DNA from: Cetobacterium sp. NK01
GTDB lineage: Bacteria; Fusobacteriota; Fusobacteriia; Fusobacteriales; Fusobacteriaceae
Length of the DNA stretch: 64,000 nucleotides
Reading direction: 5' to 3'
NCBI RefSeq assembly: GCF_024506395.1
Contig: NZ_JANIBO010000001.1
Location: 1,240,001 to 1,304,000, forward strand
The translations under genes were made by a program, and so were the position numbers. The notes below the pieces were generated by a model. It had not been told where the DNA came from. It did no database searches and worked only from the letters and a program-made list of their open reading frames with translations. Below, one piece after another: positions 61,569 to 64,000 of the stretch. Every line of letters starts with the position of its first letter. Position 1 is the first letter of the stretch.

Positions 61569-62400
61569 TTTCATCCTCCTTATCACCCTGTTCAAAATTT
61601 TGAATCTCCCAAAGAAGAACTCCCTTCATCTCATCATTAAATCTAACATGGTGATTTGCTTTTAAATCTTCAAAGTATTTAACTCCTTGCCCTTTAATAG
61701 TATCTAAAACAATAGCTTTAGGTTTCCCAAAGTTATCTCCTTTTAAAGCTGTATAAATCTCCCCTACAGAGTCTCCTTTAACTTGCATAGAGTGAAATCC
61801 AAAACTTCTAAGTTTTTCTAAGATACTAAAAGTTTCACAGATTTCATTAGTTGTTCCATCTAGTTGCTTTTTGTTGTTATCTACAAAAAGTGTAAAGTTA
61901 GTTAATTTAAAGTGAGCAGCAAACTGAATAGCTTCCCAGCACTGTCCCTCATTTAGCTCACCATCTCCAACAATACAGTAAACATGTCTTTCACTGCTAT
62001 CTCTTAAAAGTCCTAAAGCGATTCCAACAGCAGCAGAAACTCCTTGTCCTAAAGAACCAGTTGTCATATCTATTCCTGGAGTTAAGTTTCTATTTGGATG
62101 ACTAGGTAAAGTAGTACCATTATCATTTAAAGTCATCAGAGTCTCTAAAGGAAAAAATCCTTTTAAAGCAAGAGTGGAGTAAAGGCTTGGTCCTGCATGC
62201 CCTTTTGAAAGTACAAAAAAATCTCTATCTAAATTTTTAGGATCTTGAGGGTTTATTTTCATAGTTGAATATAGCACTGCAAGAGTTTCTACAATGGACA
62301 TAGCTCCGCCAATGTGTCCAAAACCTCTATTTAAAAGCATTTTTAAAGTTTCTTTTCGAATATCTTTAGCAAATTTTTCCATTTGGATAATATCAGGCAT
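61561..62400 (-). CDS. Transketolase, N-terminal subunit
   Basis: 279 residues. FGHIGGAMSIVETLAVLY, VLSKGHAGPSLYSTLAL, TGSLGQGVSAAVGIALG and the TPP motif GDGELNEGQCWEAIQFAAHF with NNKKQLDGTT. It supplies the diphosphate- and Mg-binding half of the split transketolase. AGGAGG five bases before the ATG. First gene of the three-gene pentose phosphate operon. It interconverts pentose, tetrose and hexose phosphates with its partner. Confidence 0.92.
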   Translation of the reverse strand: MPDIIQMEKFAKDIRKETLKMLLNRGFGHIGGAMSIVETLAVLYSTMKINPQDPKNLDRDFFVLSKGHAGPSLYSTLALKGFFPLETLMTLNDNGTTLPSHPNRNLTPGIDMTTGSLGQGVSAAVGIALGLLRDSSERHVYCIVGDGELNEGQCWEAIQFAAHFKLTNFTLFVDNNKKQLDGTTNEICETFSILEKLRSFGFHSMQVKGDSVGEIYTALKGDNFGKPKAIVLDTIKGQGVKYFEDLKANHHVRFNDEMKGVLLWEIQNFEQGDKEDENE

Positions 62401-62537
62401 AAAAACCTCCTAAGTTTAGGTATTTACTATATAATTCTATAAATTTTAGAAATAACCTACAAAATATTTTTTATTTTTCATAATTATGTGAAGATGGGCG
62501 ATGTGATATAATGTAGGAAAACATTAGGAGGGATTGA

Positions 62538-64000
62538 GTGGAATTTTTAAAAAATTTATTAGATAAAGTCGGTTCAATAATGTATAAACGTGGGGAAGAG
62601 TATTATAAAAAGGGAAAGATATTAAAACTTCAAATAGAGAGTGTGGAAGAGGAATACTATGGAGAGGGTGTTCGTAATTTAACTGGAACTATAAAGGGTA
62701 GTAGTGGATATTTAAACTACAGAACTGATGTTATATTTAACTATAAAGAGGTTGTTGATTACAACTGTAGTTGTATGTATTTTAGAGAGAATATGTCTCC
62801 GTGTAAGCATATAGCTGCAGTGGGAATGGCAGCTTATAACCTAGTGCTAAAAAAAGAGATGAGTTCAAAATCAGAGGCAGATACTCATTTAGAATTTTTT
62901 AAAAAACCAACTTTAGAGAAAATGAATCCAATATTTTTAAAAATAACTCCAGAGGTAGAGGTAATAATAGGGCATAAAAGTCTTACTTTTAATATGGAGA
63001 TAATTTCAAAGGGAAAAAAATATAAATTAACAAATAAATTTGCAAAATTTTTAGAAGCTTATGAGGCTGAGGAGTTTAGTTTTGGAAAAGCCTACAGCTA
63101 CAACCCAAAAACAGATTATTTTCAAGGATGGGAAAAAAAATTCTTAGATTTTTTTAAAGAGTATGAAGGCATATTCAAAAGAAGTTATCATGGAGAGTTA
63201 AATTTAAATGAAGTTTTAGGAAATAAAAGAAGTTTTGATAGATTTATTGATATTTTAGGAGAAGGGAATCAAGCTATTGTAAAGGAAGTTTCATTAAAAG
63301 ATATTTTAGATGTGGAGATGAAAGAGAGTGAAGATGAAACGGTAGCTGTGGAGTTTAAAAATGTAGATGATTTTATATTGAAAGGAGAAAGAACTCTTTT
63401 AAGTGTTATAAATAAAAATGAACCAGTTTTTTATAGAATTTCATCTTTAGATATGGAGATGTATAAAAATATTTTAAGAAGAACAAGTCGAAGTAAAGCT
63501 ATGATAGTAAGTGAAAAAAACCTTCCAGTAGTTATAAATTCAGCTCAAAATATGGGAAGATTAGAGATATCTAAAAAATTAGAGGAAAAGATATATACCC
63601 CTAAAGTTATAGAGGATAAAATATATATAGACTCATATAACACATATGGTTTAAAGATTTATTCTAAGAGATTTTATGATGGAAAATCAGAAAGTGAGTT
63701 AGAGGATGTTATACTTTTAAATAACTCTTTAGAGGAGGAGTCCCTATATAGTAAAGTTTTAAAAGTGTATCACAATAATTTTGAAAATGGGTTTTACCAT
63801 ATTACAAATTTAGAAAGTATCTATAGGTTTGTTGTAGAAGCTATACCTGAACTTGAGAAAAAATATGAAATCTACTACTCAGAGGAGTTTAAAAATAAAA
63901 GCTACTCAACGGCAAGTTGTAGAGTAGAAACAAAGGTTACAGATATACTAGAGATAAAGTTTAATATAGATAATATAGATAAAAGTGAATTAAATGGAAT
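62538..64000 (+). CDS. SWIM zinc-finger protein, probable SNF2-type helicase (partial)
   Basis: Open to the window end (487 codons seen). Start is GTG at 62538 with AGGAGG six bases upstream; the only competing TTG hits an early stop. FLKNLLDKVGSIMYKRGEEYYKKGKILKL leads to a SWIM finger with NCSCMYFRENMSPCKHIAAVG (CxC-xn-CxH). A long charged region follows. In bacteria this N-terminus is usually followed by SNF2 ATPase domains (RapA/HepA-like), which would lie outside the window. Helicase assignment is therefore from family habit. Confidence 0.75.
   Translation, partial: MEFLKNLLDKVGSIMYKRGEEYYKKGKILKLQIESVEEEYYGEGVRNLTGTIKGSSGYLNYRTDVIFNYKEVVDYNCSCMYFRENMSPCKHIAAVGMAAYNLVLKKEMSSKSEADTHLEFFKKPTLEKMNPIFLKITPEVEVIIGHKSLTFNMEIISKGKKYKLTNKFAKFLEAYEAEEFSFGKAYSYNPKTDYFQGWEKKFLDFFKEYEGIFKRSYHGELNLNEVLGNKRSFDRFIDILGEGNQAIVKEVSLKDILDVEMKESEDETVAVEFKNVDDFILKGERTLLSVINKNEPVFYRISSLDMEMYKNILRRTSRSKAMIVSEKNLPVVINSAQNMGRLEISKKLEEKIYTPKVIEDKIYIDSYNTYGLKIYSKRFYDGKSESELEDVILLNNSLEEESLYSKVLKVYHNNFENGFYHITNLESIYRFVVEAIPELEKKYEIYYSEEFKNKSYSTASCRVETKVTDILEIKFNIDNIDKSELNG

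Noticed and set aside
61569-61595. Earlier start of the transketolase C-terminal subunit
   Set aside because: It lies before the AAGGAGG and within the N-terminal subunit gene; the extra residues are not family-like.

Overview
The window is very AT-rich (about 30% GC by eye), with strong AGGAGG-type ribosome sites and densely packed operons. It carries a Wzz/Wzx/Wzy polysaccharide locus, a TRAP transporter, PTS systems and a sialic acid locus. This suits an anaerobic, fermentative, Gram-negative-type bacterium of the Fusobacteriota (Fusobacterium or Cetobacterium-like). That placement is inferred from protein character and codon use, not from a marker gene. I see no rRNA, tRNA or CRISPR array.

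Layout. 1-396 is the end of rfbB. 416-2266 (minus) is a small replication-type module: a phage/plasmid-like initiator carrying origin-like palindromes, plus three small DNA-binding proteins. 2458-2929 holds two unknown small genes. 3094-20538 is a surface polysaccharide locus: wzz, a 4,6-dehydratase, an aminotransferase, a phosphoglycosyl transferase fused to an ATP-grasp enzyme, a HAD phosphatase, glycosyltransferases, a Wzy-type polymerase, a decayed IS3-family element (about 13.9-14.8 kb), UDP-sugar dehydrogenase, Wzx flippase and galU.

20561-28564 is a hexitol PTS region: an MtlR-type regulator, a divergent MtlA-like EIICBA, nagB, a typical mtlA and mtlD. 28565-31680 is an M-box (Mg2+) riboswitch, a terminator, a 34-codon leader ORF and a MgtA-type P-type ATPase. 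31738-38046 is a sialic acid catabolic locus: SSS symporter, LacI regulator, nanA, an unexplained flavoprotein and a ROK kinase. Two identical operators flank the regulator. 38117-48314 is a glucuronate operon: GntR regulator, uxaC, uxuA, uxuB, a three-part TRAP transporter and a GH31 glycosidase.

48355-52418 (minus) encodes an alcohol dehydrogenase, MtnA, MtnK and a class II aldolase. This is the gene set of a DHAP shunt, which turns 5-methylthioribose or 5-deoxyribose into DHAP and an aldehyde, with the dehydrogenase as the likely aldehyde sink. Divergent from it are a MocR-type regulator and an NhaC antiporter, with matching palindromes before and after mocR. 55466-59911 holds a GntR regulator, a CitMHS carrier and an aconitase-family hydratase. 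The last two are divergent and share a GTATAC-centred operator. 59979-62400 (minus) is a split transketolase plus a small transaldolase/fructose-6-phosphate aldolase. The window ends inside a SWIM-finger protein, probably a SNF2-type helicase.

Together the genes describe a scavenger of host or plant glycans (mannitol, sialic acid, uronates, tricarboxylates, nucleoside-derived pentoses). Each catabolic unit has its own regulator and often a visible operator.
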